Shown: positions 1 to 10,794, counted from the stretch's first letter. The stretch is 64,000 nt of DNA from Dicyema japonicum (GCA_011109175.1 RDEW01000007.1:1254295-1318294); one strand, 5' to 3'. The notes: generated from the letters alone by a model not told the origin. Numbers and translations are program-made.

Positions 1-200
1 AGAAGGGACCTGGATGAGACTGCTACAAAGGGTGGCTGGCGCGTTCTTTGCAGTTGTAGAAACTATTCCAGTGGAGTGAGTGAGAGAGAATGATCCTTTT
101 ACTTGCCACCCTGGCACTGGGTGCCAAATTCCAATGGGAGAGATTCCAATTGGATTTAATTCATTTGGGTGATCAGAGAATTTAATGTCCTACAGAATGT
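1..200 (-). repeat. Dispersed repeat, 5'-end-like LINE family
   Basis: Read on the minus strand, this stretch shows the block GGCACCCAGTGCCAGGGTGGC followed by an AAAAGGATCATTCTCTCTCAC-like run. The same succession occurs near 43,545-43,620 and, diverged, near 15,190 and 46,290. No open frame of interest is present. It is cut by the window edge, so its full length is unknown. Confidence 0.4.
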
Positions 201-444
201 TAGTCGTCCCAGGGATAATTGGAAAGGTGCAACCAAACGTTAACTTGATGTTAAAAAAAACTTTTTGAATTGAAAAAATCTCAAATGGATTACTTATTAA
301 TGTCCTGAGGATAGACGCAATCTTCTGAATATTAGACTGCTTCTCAGAAGGAATAACGATCTAGCTGGTCGAGTAAAAATAATAGATCCAAATAAGCGTT
401 GCTTATTACATAATACTTTCACAATCCACTTTTGAAAATCTTAT
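201..444. other. Stretch with no recognisable gene
   Basis: AT-rich sequence between two dispersed repeat copies. I see no coding frame, RNA gene or convincing regulatory site. Confidence 0.5.
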
Positions 445-590
445 TCTAGGTTTCAAAAACCGCACTAAAGTATTTGGTACATATCTTCAGAGATGACCCT
501 GTGTTTACAGATTTCTTGGGGAGAGTGTCGGGGTATAAGTCGGTTGGCAAGCCCTATCGTTTCATATTATTTCTCTGATCACCTAATTTG
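445..590 (-). repeat. Third copy of the 55.6 / 63.5 kb repeat
   Basis: The order of blocks (a TTTCAAAAACCGCAC run, an AAAGTATTTGG run, then GTCGGTTGGCAAGCCCTA) matches the copy at 63,455-63,580 in the same orientation and the copy at 55,690-55,810 inverted. About 140 bp are alignable by eye. Confidence 0.6.
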
Positions 591-854
591 CATGTTTACT
601 TTATAATAACAACAACAACTTTATTTAAACAAAAAAATAGAAAATATACAGTACCGGTCAATGAAAATTGCTCATCAATATTTTCATGCTTTTTATTTGA
701 AAATTAATAAAATTAAAATCTTTGAGCTCATTTTTAGTCTAATTTATTAATTTTTTTTTTTAAAAATTAAATATTCGCTTTATTTAACGAATTTAAAGCA
801 AAATTAAAAAATAGCGTGACACAAAAAATTGCTCACTTTTGTCGTGAATTCTAA

Positions 855-1620
855 ATGGAGGTTATGTGCGGTTCCCGGAAAAAACATTTTGCAGATTTCG
901 TTAAAGGGGTGATTATTGGCCATTTTAATGAAGGAAAACCATCAGAGAAATTTCCCGCATTATCAATTTATTATTTTCAACTGGTTCGTTTAACATCAGG
1001 AAATAGTGTAAATTTGGATCAATTTCTCGACAGCCTGGATCAGGACGTTTGCCGAAATTAAATTTAATACATGATGAATTTTTATGTACTGAATCCAAAA
1101 GTCAACCGACGCTGTTGGCGCCAGAATTATCTGCAATAACAAAGGAAAAATTTAATATTACCGTTTCCCCACGGACAATTACCAGAACATTAAATCGAAA
1201 TGGATTATGCTGTAGACATGCTAAAAGAAAGCCATTTATATCCCAAAAAATATTGATTTGAGATGGGCGATTTCAAAAAAATTTATTTCCCTTTCGGATG
1301 AGACATGCAAATCGGTATTATTTTCCGAAGAATCTGTTTTCAATGTTTTTTCTAACAAGAAACATCAACTTATTTATAGAAAAAATTACAGCCTTCAAAA
1401 TGTCAATTTACTTCCCACTGTAAATTTTGGAGGAGGCCGAGTTCTGATTTGGGGTGTATATCATATATCGGTGTCGGCAATATCGTTTTTGTAGATCAAA
1501 ACATGAATAGTGCATGTTACATTATTTTATTAGCCAATAATCTGCAACAATCTGCAGAAAAAATGTGCTTAAAATTAATTATTTTTCAGCAAGACAACGC
1601 TCCATGCCATACATCTCGCA
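855..1620 (+). pseudogene. Tc1-type transposase, broken
   Basis: Three overlapping frames give, in order, an N-terminal helix-turn-helix-like part (VIIGHFNEGKPSEKF), a TRTLNRNGLCCRHAKRKP stretch, the first catalytic region (LFSEESVFNVF, where the usual Asp is Glu) and the second catalytic region with a QQDNAPCHTSR motif at about 1,590-1,620. The third catalytic residue and C-terminus are absent because the reading runs into an inserted retroposon. Frameshifts near 1,050 and 1,260 and after 1,490 are needed. The normal function would be cut-and-paste transposition at TA sites; this copy is dead. Confidence 0.8.
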
Positions 1621-2995
1621 GATGATAGTTACTCTTGTAACTTCATCATAGTTTTTAACTTTCAGCCTATGTCTATGCTCGATTATCATGCTCTCTAAAG
1701 TTTTTTTAATCGTCATTGATCGGATGTTTGCCTTTGTAGAGACATCCACGTTGAGTCTTTCCATATAGGAATTGTAATAGTTCTTTGTTACTACTCCATC
1801 CCATGTCAAAAAAATCGGAATTATTGTCACCTTGGCCTTGTGAATTTGTGCTAGTTCTTCTGCCAGAAGGTCGTATTTGTGGAGTTTTTTTACTTCAACA
1901 TGTTTTAACAAATCTTGGGAAGTGACCCTACTTCTATTAGTATAATTTCGTTCTTGGATTTATCGTGTACGAAAATATCAGGTTTGTTATTTTTAACTTG
2001 TATATCCGTCTGTGTTGTATCGACTCGTATTTCAACTTTACTGTTTGACACAATCGATTTGACTGTATGCGTCTTTATCCTCTTGGTTCTTTTTATTCCA
2101 GATTGACAACACAGTTGTAGGTGTATACATCTTACAACTTCGTTATGTCGCCGCATAGATGCACCGCTAAGCATCCTGGTACATCGTGTAGCCAGGTGAT
2201 CCATACTCTTTTTGGCCATACCACAATGACTGAAATTTGCTTTCATCTCTTCAAAGAACAGATTCCGATCCTGTATCATGCAGTACATTGCTTCCGATCT
2301 TGGACTATTGTTTCCCCCAGTAAGCCATTCTGTTGATCCATTGATATCGACATTCGTATTTTCAAAACACTTGAATTTAATTGAATGAAGCAATTTCTGA
2401 TTACTCTTCTCGAAATAATTCTTCTTTTGATATTCCTTTATAATGTCAGTGTTCAAGTTAGATAGGTCATCCACATTTTATTTGAGTTCAATGAATCTTG
2501 CGATAGTGGTCATATGTGTTTTCCTTTGTTTTAAGACCAGCAAGATTCCTGCCTTCGAAGACACATGGAAGATTTCCTCTCAAGGTCGGTCAAAAATTGA
2601 AATAACATGCACTCACTCTTATCAGAAATTGAGGTTGATCCTCTTCCAAAACTATTCCTGCTGAGATATAATCTTCCTTTGTTAGCAGGTTTTAAGTGCA
2701 CTCGTAAGTTAGAGAGTATACGCCGGATTTCTAAATCAATAGCTTCGAATTTACGTGGTTCAATGTCGATAAGCCCAATATAATAATTATATATCGAGAG
2801 TGCGTATTCATTTATCGGTTTAAACAAGTTTACAGCACTTAATTTCTAATTCGCCAGTATCTCTATCCTTTTCTTCACATATCTCAGCAATTTTTTCCAT
2901 AACTTTGTCTTTCATAACCTTACTCCCTTTATCTTCTAACACTCCAAGATAGCGATATCCCTCACAACCATCCAGATAACTTGTATCTATGGCAC
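1621..2995 (-). mobile_element. RLE-type (R2-like) non-LTR retroposon, 3' part, nested in Tc1
   Basis: On the minus strand the fragment encodes, in order, an RT thumb-like piece (GYRYLGVLED near 2,950; NYYIGLIDIEP and ANKGRLYLSRN near 2,690-2,780), a Cys/His segment (DHLATRCTRML ... RRHNEVVRCIH) and a restriction-like endonuclease core with PDIFVHD and LIEVG at about 1,925-1,970, followed by HKYDLLAEEL in another frame at about 1,870. This order is typical of R2/R4/NeSL-type elements, which carry a single C-terminal PD-(D/E)XK nuclease. The frame breaks at about 1,908 and about 2,500-2,530. Related copies lie at 6,545 and 58,270-60,490. Confidence 0.75.
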
Positions 2996-3179
2996 ATTTC
3001 AGATTAGTTAATAAAGCGAATATTTAATTTTAAAAAAATAAAATTAATAAATTAGAATAAAATTGAGTTTAAAGATTTTAATTTTATTAATTTTCAAAAA
3101 AATATTTTTTAATATTCAAATAAAAAGCATAAAAATATTGATGAGCAATTTTCATTGACCGGTACTGTATTAGAGAGTT

Positions 3180-3600
3180 AATTAATTAGTCCTGTCTCAA
3201 TGGCCTGGACACTTCACAGTCCCTCCTTTCAAGAATTTTCCTCATTCTTAATTGTGGTCTAAACGGACGGTCCTGGGGGGTCCAAAAAGCTGTTATAAAC
3301 GGATAAACCTGTAAAGATCCGTATTTAACAACCCAGGTGTATTGGTGTTATAAATAAATAATAAATAAAAATAAAATTATTTCAAAGACTAAGGTTTTAA
3401 TAATAATAAAGTTGGTTTGAGTTTAATAAAAATTAAATCGAAAATTACCAAACGATAAATGTTTAAAAAATAAAGCTTTATTTAAAATTAATAAATAATA
3501 AAAAATTCAAATTAAATAATAAAATAGCGGTAAAATCTTTGTTTCTTAACCTGCTTGGTGGTCTTGGGGTTTTTAAATAAATAATTTTTGTAGCAGAATA
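3180..3600. other. AT-rich intergenic stretch upstream of SMC2
   Basis: No gene is visible. The sequence is rich in A/T runs. The SMC2 promoter must lie here, but no specific element is recognisable. Confidence 0.5.
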
Positions 3601-3601
3601 A

Positions 3602-6419
3602 ATGTACATAAAGTCAATCACTATCGACGGATTCAAATCCTACGCTAGACGCACAGAAGTCACAGACTTTGACCCTCAATTCAATGCCATTACTGGTCTT
3701 AATGGGAGTGGAAAGTCCAATATTCTTGACGCAATGTGTTTCCTTCTGGGGATTAGCACTCTCTCACAGGTCGACAATCACTTCATTTTAGATGAGAGTG
3801 ACCAACCTCCACGAATTGGTTTACAAAAGTGGGCATGCCGGTGTTAATAAGGCTTCTGTTTGCATCACCTTTGACAATCGTTTAAAAAAAGACAGCCCAC
3901 CAGGCTACGAGAACTACGACGAAATCGTCGTTTCTAGACAGGTCCGATTTTGCTTAATTCCAGGTACTCACTGCTGGACGGAACCGATATCTTATCAATG
4001 GGGTGAACGCAACCAACACACGTGTCCTTGACATGTTTGCCTCAGTCCGACTCAACATAAATAATCCAAACTTCCTAATAATGCAGGGTAGAATCACTAA
4101 AGTACTGAACATGAAGCCTGTGGAGGTATATAGGTCTTGTTCAGTGCATTAGATTCTCTCGTTAATCGAAGAGGCCGTGGGGACCAGTCTTTACGAAAGC
4201 AAACGGGCTCAGGCTCACAAAACTATCGATAAAAAGGAGACTAAGCTATCAGACATCAATAATGTATTTTCCTCTCTTATTCAGCTAATTAAATCCGACA
4301 TTGAGCCTCTGGTTTATAAATTGAACAAGGAACGGTCCTCATATTCCGAGTATCAGCAGGTTATGAGAGAACTTGAACGCCTGAAGATGATAACCGTGGC
4401 CGTAAATTATAAAGCAAAAACTGTGACTCAATTTATCGTCATTCCGTAGGAACTAGTCGAGGAGTACAGAAAGAAGATCTCGGATTTCGAAACTCGGATA
4501 AAGGAAAGTAAAACACGTGCCAAAGAGGTTGAAGGTGGGTTTACTTCGTAGATTGAGAAGGAGATTAAAAAGCTGGAGGATAAAATCGCCAAAATCAAGG
4601 AACAGAATGAAATTGTGGATGAGAGATTTTAGTTTAGGAAAATTCCGATGGGCTGCTGGGGGAATTGGAGGCAAAGTTAGACGAGAAGATGAGAGCACAT
4701 GCTAAGCTGTCTGCCTACCACAACTCCAGGAAGGAACAGATTTTGTCGGAGGAGCATAAACTGAGTGAACTGGAGACTTTGATGCAATCCGTTAACTTTG
4801 TTTTTATTTTTAGGAGGAAGACACCAGAATTGAGAGGAAACAGAAACTAAAGGAGGCTGAGGATCAAAATGCCTGTTTGATGGAAGAGTCAGTCGCCTTG
4901 AACAAGAAAGTAATGGAGGCCAAAGCTTACTTTTCCGCTCTTTCCTCCGGAGTAGATTCTGACGCACGTGGGAATTCTCTTCAACAACAACTGATAGGTT
5001 GTCCACAAAATAATTGTTTCAGAATCGAAGAAGACTGTCTCCAACCTTGAAACGCAAATTAGACAGACTGAACTATCGTATTGGTCATTTTAATCCAAAG
5101 GTCGACACACACAGAATCAACGTTGAATAAACGAAGGGAAGAGCTGAAAATTACAGAAGACGATGGCTCACCCATCTTAGAAGAGATAGAACGCAAGAAT
5201 GAGCGACTGGAGACGATGAAGGGGGAACTGTGTAAAATATCTGAGAAGTATCGTCAAAACGATCGAAATGAGGCAAATCTCCAAAAGGAACGGTTAATCA
5301 CTGAGATTGCCAAGGCATCACACAATGTTGCAAACTTTCAGTCTCTTTAATAATTATCGCAGAAGTCGAAGCTTTGTCTTTAATTACAATAAGCCCTTTG
5401 AGGGTTTTGACTCAAAACATAAGGTCTATGGAATCGTGGCTAACCTGATAAAACCGAAGAACACAGAGATGATCACTGCCATCGAAGTGGCTGCTGGTTC
5501 AAGAGTATTATGTTTGGTAACCGTAGTTATTCAATGTGATTGTTGACACCGAGGAGACTGCAAAATTATTGTTAAAAAGTGGAAAACTGCAATCACGTGT
5601 GACGTTTATTCCACTCAACAAAATAATCCCAAATTGCATATCTCCCACAGTACTTGGAAATGCCAAGAGATTGGTAGAATTTGTTGATTACTGTTAAGGG
5701 TGGGGAAAACAACGTGGACTTGGTTCTCTCGTGTGTGGAGTACGAAAGGTCTCTGGAGAAGGCTATGCAATTTGTGTTTGGGACAACCCTTGTCTGTAAG
5801 GATCTCACCACAGCACGTGCTGTTGTCTTCGACCGGAGTGTGAGCAAGAGAGCTGTTACTTTCGACGGGGACTTGGTGGAACCGAGTGGATCTTTGACCG
5901 GAGGTTACTCATATGGTAAGTTGGCAGGGTCAAGGAATCGATCGGAGTCAGCCCTGGCAAGGCTAATGAAACTGCGAGAGGCTGAGTATCAAGTCAAGAG
6001 TAAACAGACTGAGCTGGCGAACCTGGAGATACGGATTGGTGAACTGAAAGTTAATGAAAATCGGTTTTCACTTTAAAATAATCCCACAGGGCTGAGGAAT
6101 TGAGAAAGTCGATGGAATTGGTTGAGAGTGAGGTGAGTGTGCTGAGGACTAGACTCGAACAGTCCGATTATTACTCTCTTACTAGGGAGTGCTCTCAATT
6201 GGAAGAATCTCTGAGTCTGTCTTGTGAATTTAACATTTAGAGGAGAATTCAACAAAATTGACCGCTTTAACTAAGGCCTGTAAGGAGGCTGGTCTGCTAG
6301 TCGACTCGATAAACAAGAAGCTCTCCTTGATTGAGTTTGTTGAGGGAGTGTCCACTGTGACTAGGTATAAACAGCTTGAAAGTTCTGAGAGGGATGATTC
6401 TAATAGAGTTGAGACTTAG
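3602..6419 (+). CDS. SMC2: Condensin/chromosome ATPase SMC2, C-terminal half missing
   Basis: Fifteen exons can be joined in one frame. Introns are 3770-3791, 3942-3963, 4126-4152, 4423-4449, 4528-4551, 4615-4637, 4791-4813, 4998-5022, 5078-5100, 5341-5362, 5505-5526, 5674-5698, 6064-6089 and 6215-6240, all 22-27 bp with GT-AG ends. The 826-residue product shows the SMC N-terminal head with Walker A (GLNGSGKSN, residues ~33-41), the Q-loop region ([14 protein letters not shown]), a first coiled coil, and the SMC hinge (~residues 500-690, with FVFGTT and SLTGGYSYG). SMC2 is a core condensin subunit that compacts mitotic chromosomes. The family is normally ~1,190 residues. Here the second coiled coil, LSGGQ signature and Walker B are absent: the frame stops at TAG 6417 and retroposon debris begins at 6,545. 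It is therefore probably a truncated or pseudogenised copy, although the conserved open frame argues for recent loss or an assembly break. Confidence 0.9.
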
Positions 6420-6544
6420 TGATTTTTGGATTCTAATACTTTGTTTTTATTCTCTTTTGTTTTTAATTACCAGGACCATGTTTTTTAGATAACGTTGTAG
6501 ATCATCTTGAATTTTTTTGTATTTATACAATATAATTAGCGTTT

Positions 6545-6889
6545 GTGTTTGCAGACTTTATAAACGACTTTGTTCTTACGTCGAATAATGAAAATATACA
6601 TCATGTACAAATTCAGAAAGGTATTTCCGAGGGAGATAGTCTTTATTATGTTATTTGTGTTAGTCATATGTTGACTTATGAGTGTCCAGAAGTCTCATTT
6701 GTGAACAATGATCACTCTGCGTTGTCTTTCCGACTAACCACCTGCTATTTATTGATGATTGGCATGATGGAAGATATGAATTTATACTTCAATGTTGTGG
6801 GAGTTGAAAAAGAATATAGAAAGTCAGATATAAATCCGGAAATGTTTAAAATATTTTCATCACCAAAAAATCGGTCAATACAAAATTGA
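6545..6889 (+). pseudogene. Reverse transcriptase fragment of RLE-type retroposon
   Basis: The frame contains IQKGISEGDSLYYVICVSHML, matching the RT block usually written (Q)GI.QGDSLSP, followed by a stretch fitting a palm subdomain with its catalytic aspartates degraded. The style matches the R2-like copies at 1.6-3.0 and 58.3-60.5 kb. It starts about 125 bp after the premature end of SMC2, so this insertion may have removed the rest of that gene. Confidence 0.55.
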
Positions 6890-6959
6890 TTGCTGTTAAT
6901 TTGTTTATGCCCGCTGAATATGAACTAGTCGATACAGCTGTCCGCAGTTTATCGACTAA

Positions 6960-7400
6960 ACGTTGTACAGTTCGACCTCTATTTGGGCGCACCTCCGAGG
7001 TGGGACTGCTATATTTTGGGGAAAACTCCGTTTATGGGGTGTTCTAGAAATTTTACCAAAAGTATGACAAATCAATTAAATTTAGCACTTCTATTTGGGC
7101 TATTAATTTTTTATTATATTTTTTCTCCTAAAATTTATGGAATTTTATATGTCGAAAAATGCGTGGATGATAAAAGACATTTTTGCATCCTGGCTTCATA
7201 AATTAATGAAAAAATGATTTTTCAAAAAAAAATCTTAATGTTATTGGATAACGCTGCCTGCCACGAAATATCAACTTTTATTAATAAGATTTTTTTTTTA
7301 TTTTCCCATTTCTTCAACCCATTGGATGTTGGATCATTTATTATTTAAAGTTTTTTATCAGCAAATCTAATTCAGCCTATTTTAAGCGGATGAACAAAAT
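6960..7400 (+). pseudogene. Degraded DDE transposase (Tigger/pogo-like)
   Basis: A LLDNAACHEIST motif at about 7,235-7,270 resembles the second catalytic region of pogo/Tigger transposases (LLxDNAxxH), followed by FNPLDVGSF, which fits their LQPMDxGxI block. Several frames are needed and no terminal repeats were found. The family assignment is tentative. Confidence 0.35.
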
Positions 7401-7594
7401 AATGAACTTTCATAAATCAAAATATGATTTTTCATTTGGAAATGAGGTATTTTAGTTAATAATTTTAGATAGGAGTTTTAAAGGATTATAGGACTAATTC
7501 ATCGCTAAAGTAGAGGCATATTGAATCTCGGGTATGAAGAACTAAATGAAATTACTCAATTTTGTCGAACAATCGAATAGAGGAAATTTTTAGC

Positions 7595-7670
7595 GTGGCG
7601 TCATGCGGTTCACCTGTTGTTGTAGTGGCTTTTAGTGCAATTTCTGCATGGAAAAGAACCGGTCGAATTC
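7595..7670 (+). repeat. GGCGTCATGTGG-family repeat fragment
   Basis: AGCGTGGCGTCATGCGGTTCA at 7,593 matches the start of the LINE at 46,285 and of the repeats at 43,545 and 63,100 (reverse). Only the first ~70 bp are recognisable. Confidence 0.4.
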
Positions 7671-8080
7671 CCTACCTTTCTGCTATCTTCAGAAGGGTGG
7701 CCTACCGAATAGAGGTTATTCAATATTATAATCATATATTATGTCACATGGGCGGCGCGTAACGCATGGGCAGCCTGTTACATTTTTTCGACCTTGAAAA
7801 GGCCTTTTGATTATCCGACATTATTATTATTATTACCCCCAGGATCACTGGGTCAAAAAGAAAGAAATAAAAGTTCTCATCTAACTAAGTGATCCCAGAC
7901 CGACAAAGGAGAGGATGAGTCTTTCATTGGATTATCCGACATTTAATTTTATATATCCGATTTATATCGTGATTTAATCCTGTTAAATTAGTTTTTTATT
8001 CATAAATGTTATGATTATAAAGATTTTATTTTTTATAGCGGTAAACCTAGATTTATAGCACGGAAGATTATTTTGTTGCA

Positions 8081-9022
8081 ATGGCTTCTTACAAGGGTTT
8101 TGTGAAAGATTGCGTTGAATATCAAACTTTAAAAGATGCTTTGCATGATAAATTTCCCGAAAATCTTCCGAGGCACCGAAAATATAGGCTTGTAAAGAAG
8201 ATAGAAAATTTTTTATTATCAATGACAGGTATTGTAAATTTTCAATAATTTTAGACTGTATCTTAAATCAACTGATCCCAAGTTAGTCATATCCCTGGAT
8301 AATGAAACCATAATGGAGCATGTTGCGAAATCGTTGCACGAGTTTTCAAACGGAGGAGTCAATAAAATTGAGTATGAATGTCGACAAAGATACTTCACTG
8401 TAAAGAATGAGATTATAAGAAAAGTCATTCGAAATTGTGAAGTCTGCAAATTTTCGCGTCCTTTAAAAGTTCGTGATTTTTTATAATTGTAGATTGTCGA
8501 TATAAATCACCATGTGTTTGCTTCTTCTCCAAATGAACGTTTTCATGTAGATCTAATAGACCTGAAAAAATTTTCAACATTAAATAAAAATTTCAAATGG
8601 ATTTTAACGGTCATTGACATATATAGTAGGTTGGTTTTTTTTGAATTTATAGATTCGCTTTTGTACGACCACTCTATAATAAGTCTGGTAAAGAAGTATG
8701 TGAAAACTTAAGATCTTTGTTCCGCCTGAATGGGCCATGTAAATTTCCTCAGTCCGACAATGGTTCTGAATTTAAAAATCAAGAAATAACAAAACTTTGC
8801 GAAGATTTTAACATTAAGCAAATTCACGGAAGGCCTAACAATCCACGAGCACAAGGAATTGTCGAAAGATTTAATCAGACGATCACAAGGAAGTTGTCAA
8901 AAATGTTGGATAACAGTGAAAAAAAGTGGCTTGATAAAATTAGAAAGTGCTGTCTACAATTAAAACATATCGGTCCATTCATTCTCCAACGAAAGTCCTT
9001 TCGAAAGATATCGAGAAATTAA
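8081..9022 (+). pseudogene. Ginger-like integrase/transposase, broken
   Basis: Reading in pieces: an N-terminal part from ATG 8081 (LPRHRKYRLVKKIENFL), then an H2C2 zinc-binding part (VAKSLHEF ... IIRKVIRNCEVCKFSR, about 8,320-8,460), then the rve core with first Asp in FHVDLIDL (~8,540), second Asp in QSDNGSEF (~8,755) and Glu in GIVERFNQTI (~8,855). All three catalytic positions are intact, but a stop at 8,709 and frame changes near 8,220 and 8,470 interrupt the protein. A small intron at about 8,227-8,252 is possible but does not by itself restore frame. The intact protein would catalyse strand transfer of the element ends. Confidence 0.8.
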
Positions 9023-9630
9023 GGGAATAAATTCAATAATTCATGGTTATAATTATATCACATTATGACTTAGATAATTTAAGTGATGAGTGTGTGATTC
9101 CAGAACAAATTGACGATTTGGTTAATTGTTCGACTCCAGAATCTATTGAAAATTCACGTAGTTTGATTTAAAAAATTTATATCTAGATAATTCCCAGTCA
9201 GATAATCTGTGTCCGAATACGAAGAGATTCAATCTCGAAATTAAATCAATTGAAGAAAATTCGAATTATTACAAAGCTATGAAAAGGAAAATGAATGTTC
9301 ATAATAGTAAAATATATTTTTAACATGGAAGATAAAGTATGAATTAAAAACATTAATAGATAGGTTCCGGCTAAAAAGGACTTTGGAACAAATCCCTCAT
9401 TGCGACTGGATAAGTTTTTTATCCATTTGCAGAAATAATTAATATTTTATCGAATAATCGCGTGAAAGTAGTTTTAAATAGTTTAATTTGATAGATAAAA
9501 ATTCGAAAGGAGAAATATCGACTGTATTAATGAGTAGACTAAAAAAAGTTACTTAAATTTAATTTTTTGTGGTAAATAAATCATTTATAAAATTAATTGA
9601 AGTTAATTGAAGTTAATCTTGGTTCAAGGT
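9023..9630. other. Non-coding tail of the Ginger-like element
   Basis: AT-rich sequence after the integrase, with only short frames. It belongs to the transposon by position inside its inverted repeats. No independent gene is seen. Confidence 0.5.
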
Positions 9631-9859
9631 TAATGTAACAGGCTGCCCATAGGTAACGTTTGGCCCATGTGACATATTAAAACACTTTAAGAAAAATTAA
9701 AAAGTCAAAAAAATATATACTTAAAAAATAAATTTTTTTATTTTTAATTAGAAACCAATTAACATTGATTGAACGACAGGTGACAAGTCGATTGACAGGT
9801 GATAGGTAACAAGCACGGGATGTGTAACCCATGCGGATGCGACAACTCCAGCTTACAAT

Positions 9860-10035
9860 GGTAAGCCAGCACAAACACTCATAACTAATTAATCCAAGGA
9901 AGTAACTAAAGGGAGAACATCTGCTTGTGCAGACTAAATGCATCTTCCAATACTTCATTACAGGCTTCGCTTCCGAAGAAAGTTGGAGAAGTAGATCCGC
10001 TCTCTTCCTTCTTCCTGACCAAATCCTCTGCATGG
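9860..10035 (+). repeat. Dispersed repeat family A (CATAACTAATTAA...)
   Basis: Blocks CATAACTAATTAATCCAAGG, a GAGAACATCTGCTTG run, CAATACTTCATTACAGGCTTC and a GGAGAAGTAGATCCGCTCT run recur in the same order at 24,290-24,440 and 39,365-39,560. Function is unknown. Confidence 0.65.
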
Positions 10036-10169
10036 AGCAATGTATCTGGTTAAATTATTTCCAACTGCTGGCAAAAAATTTATCGACAATCTCTACCTCA
10101 GGAATGAGGACGACGCTTAAGCCTTCGAAGCTGAGGTCAATACTAAGGTACCTTTTGGGCCCGGCGTAC

Positions 10170-10660
10170 ACAACATGTCACGGGTCATTCTTAAGGCTTC
10201 AAATTCAATAGTGCTAGTCTTCGGAGTCTTTCTGGATTTCGTAGATGATAATGTAGTCGAACACATCAAGAAGGACTCCACAAGCAGGGGTAGGAGACTC
10301 CTGACTATGAAGGTCTGGCAGAGGCAGAAAGAATCTGAATTGCGGGGGTCAAAATTCGCGAAAGGCCTACCAATCAAAAGTCAGGTCTCTCAAGTGCGTG
10401 AACTGTGGCGAGGAGGGACACAGGGCTAGTCATTCAAGATGCTCCTTGTATCAAAAGGCTACGGAGAAGGTACTACAGGGGAGAAGGCAGGGGCCCTCCT
10501 CTGGAATGGCTAGTGATGTAAGCGCTTTCCATCGTGTGGTAAAAGGATTTCCAAACGCGCTTAGGGATATTGCGTTGTGCTACAGAAAGAAAAATGCGCC
10601 GAGGGCATTTTTCAAATTTATGTATAGGTTGAATTTTCTGATGGAAGAAGATCGGTCTTA
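10170..10660 (+). pseudogene. Gag-like ORF1 fragment with zinc knuckle
   Basis: A zinc-knuckle-like motif C-x2-C-x4-H-x6-C lies at 10,395-10,442 (CVNCGEEGH ... SRC), read in a frame joined from two open stretches (10,175-10,429 and 10,398-10,661). The surrounding protein is basic and Gag-like, as in ORF1 of jockey-type LINEs. The spacing between His and the last Cys is 6 rather than the usual 4. No RT follows on this strand. Confidence 0.5.
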
Positions 10661-10756
10661 ATGTCAAGACTTAAAAAATAATTGTTTTTTTTTATTTTAA
10701 ATAAATCTTTGTTAAATCTGGCAATTGCTATCTTGTTACCGTGGAAACACGTAAAA

Positions 10757-10793
10757 ATTGGTTGCCCATAGGCATCAAGCCACCCATGTGACA
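10757..10793. repeat. Solo right end of a Ginger-like element
   Basis: The block GTTGCCCATAGG ... CCACCCATGTGACA is closely similar to the right terminal repeat at 9,640-9,674. No matching left end was found between 9,680 and 10,757, so this is a remnant. Confidence 0.5.
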
Positions 10794-10794
10794 C

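Larger units (their letters stand above)
649..3167 (+). mobile_element. Tc1/mariner-type element with long terminal inverted repeats
   Basis: The element begins CAGTACCGGTC at 649 and ends with the reverse complement at 3167, flanked by TA at 647-648 and 3168-3169, the target duplication expected of Tc1/mariner. The inverted repeats run inward about 140-150 bp (649-790 and 3015-3167). Inside are a broken Tc1-type transposase (855-1620) and, in opposite orientation, a retroposon fragment (about 1621-2995) that replaced the transposase C-terminus. At 2.5 kb it is longer than a normal Tc1 element because of this insertion. It cannot be autonomous. Confidence 0.85.
7742..9674 (+). mobile_element. 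Ginger-like DNA transposon (integrase with terminal inverted repeats)
   Basis: The ends are TGTCACATGGG at 7742 and CCCATGTGACA ending at 9674. The inverted repeats extend about 45 bp with substitutions (GGCTGCCCAT block inside). Perfect 5-bp direct repeats TATTA flank it (7737-7741 and 9675-9679). Between them lies a retroviral-type integrase rather than a reverse transcriptase. An integrase with H2C2 finger and DDE core inside TGT...ACA inverted repeats is the hallmark of Ginger elements, though those usually make 4-bp duplications. A copy of another repeat (7,820-7,945) sits near the left end. The integrase frame is broken, so this copy is inactive. See 58,701-59,553 for a second member. 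Confidence 0.75.

Noticed and set aside
4677-5006. 109-codon minus-strand ORF within SMC2
   Set aside because: Antisense of SMC2 coiled-coil exons, which are supported by precise introns and family motifs.
7815-7840. Possible CRISPR or tandem array from (TTA)n and repeated blocks
   Set aside because: It is a simple SINE/repeat tail. No evenly spaced repeats with unique spacers occur anywhere in the window, and the DNA is eukaryotic.
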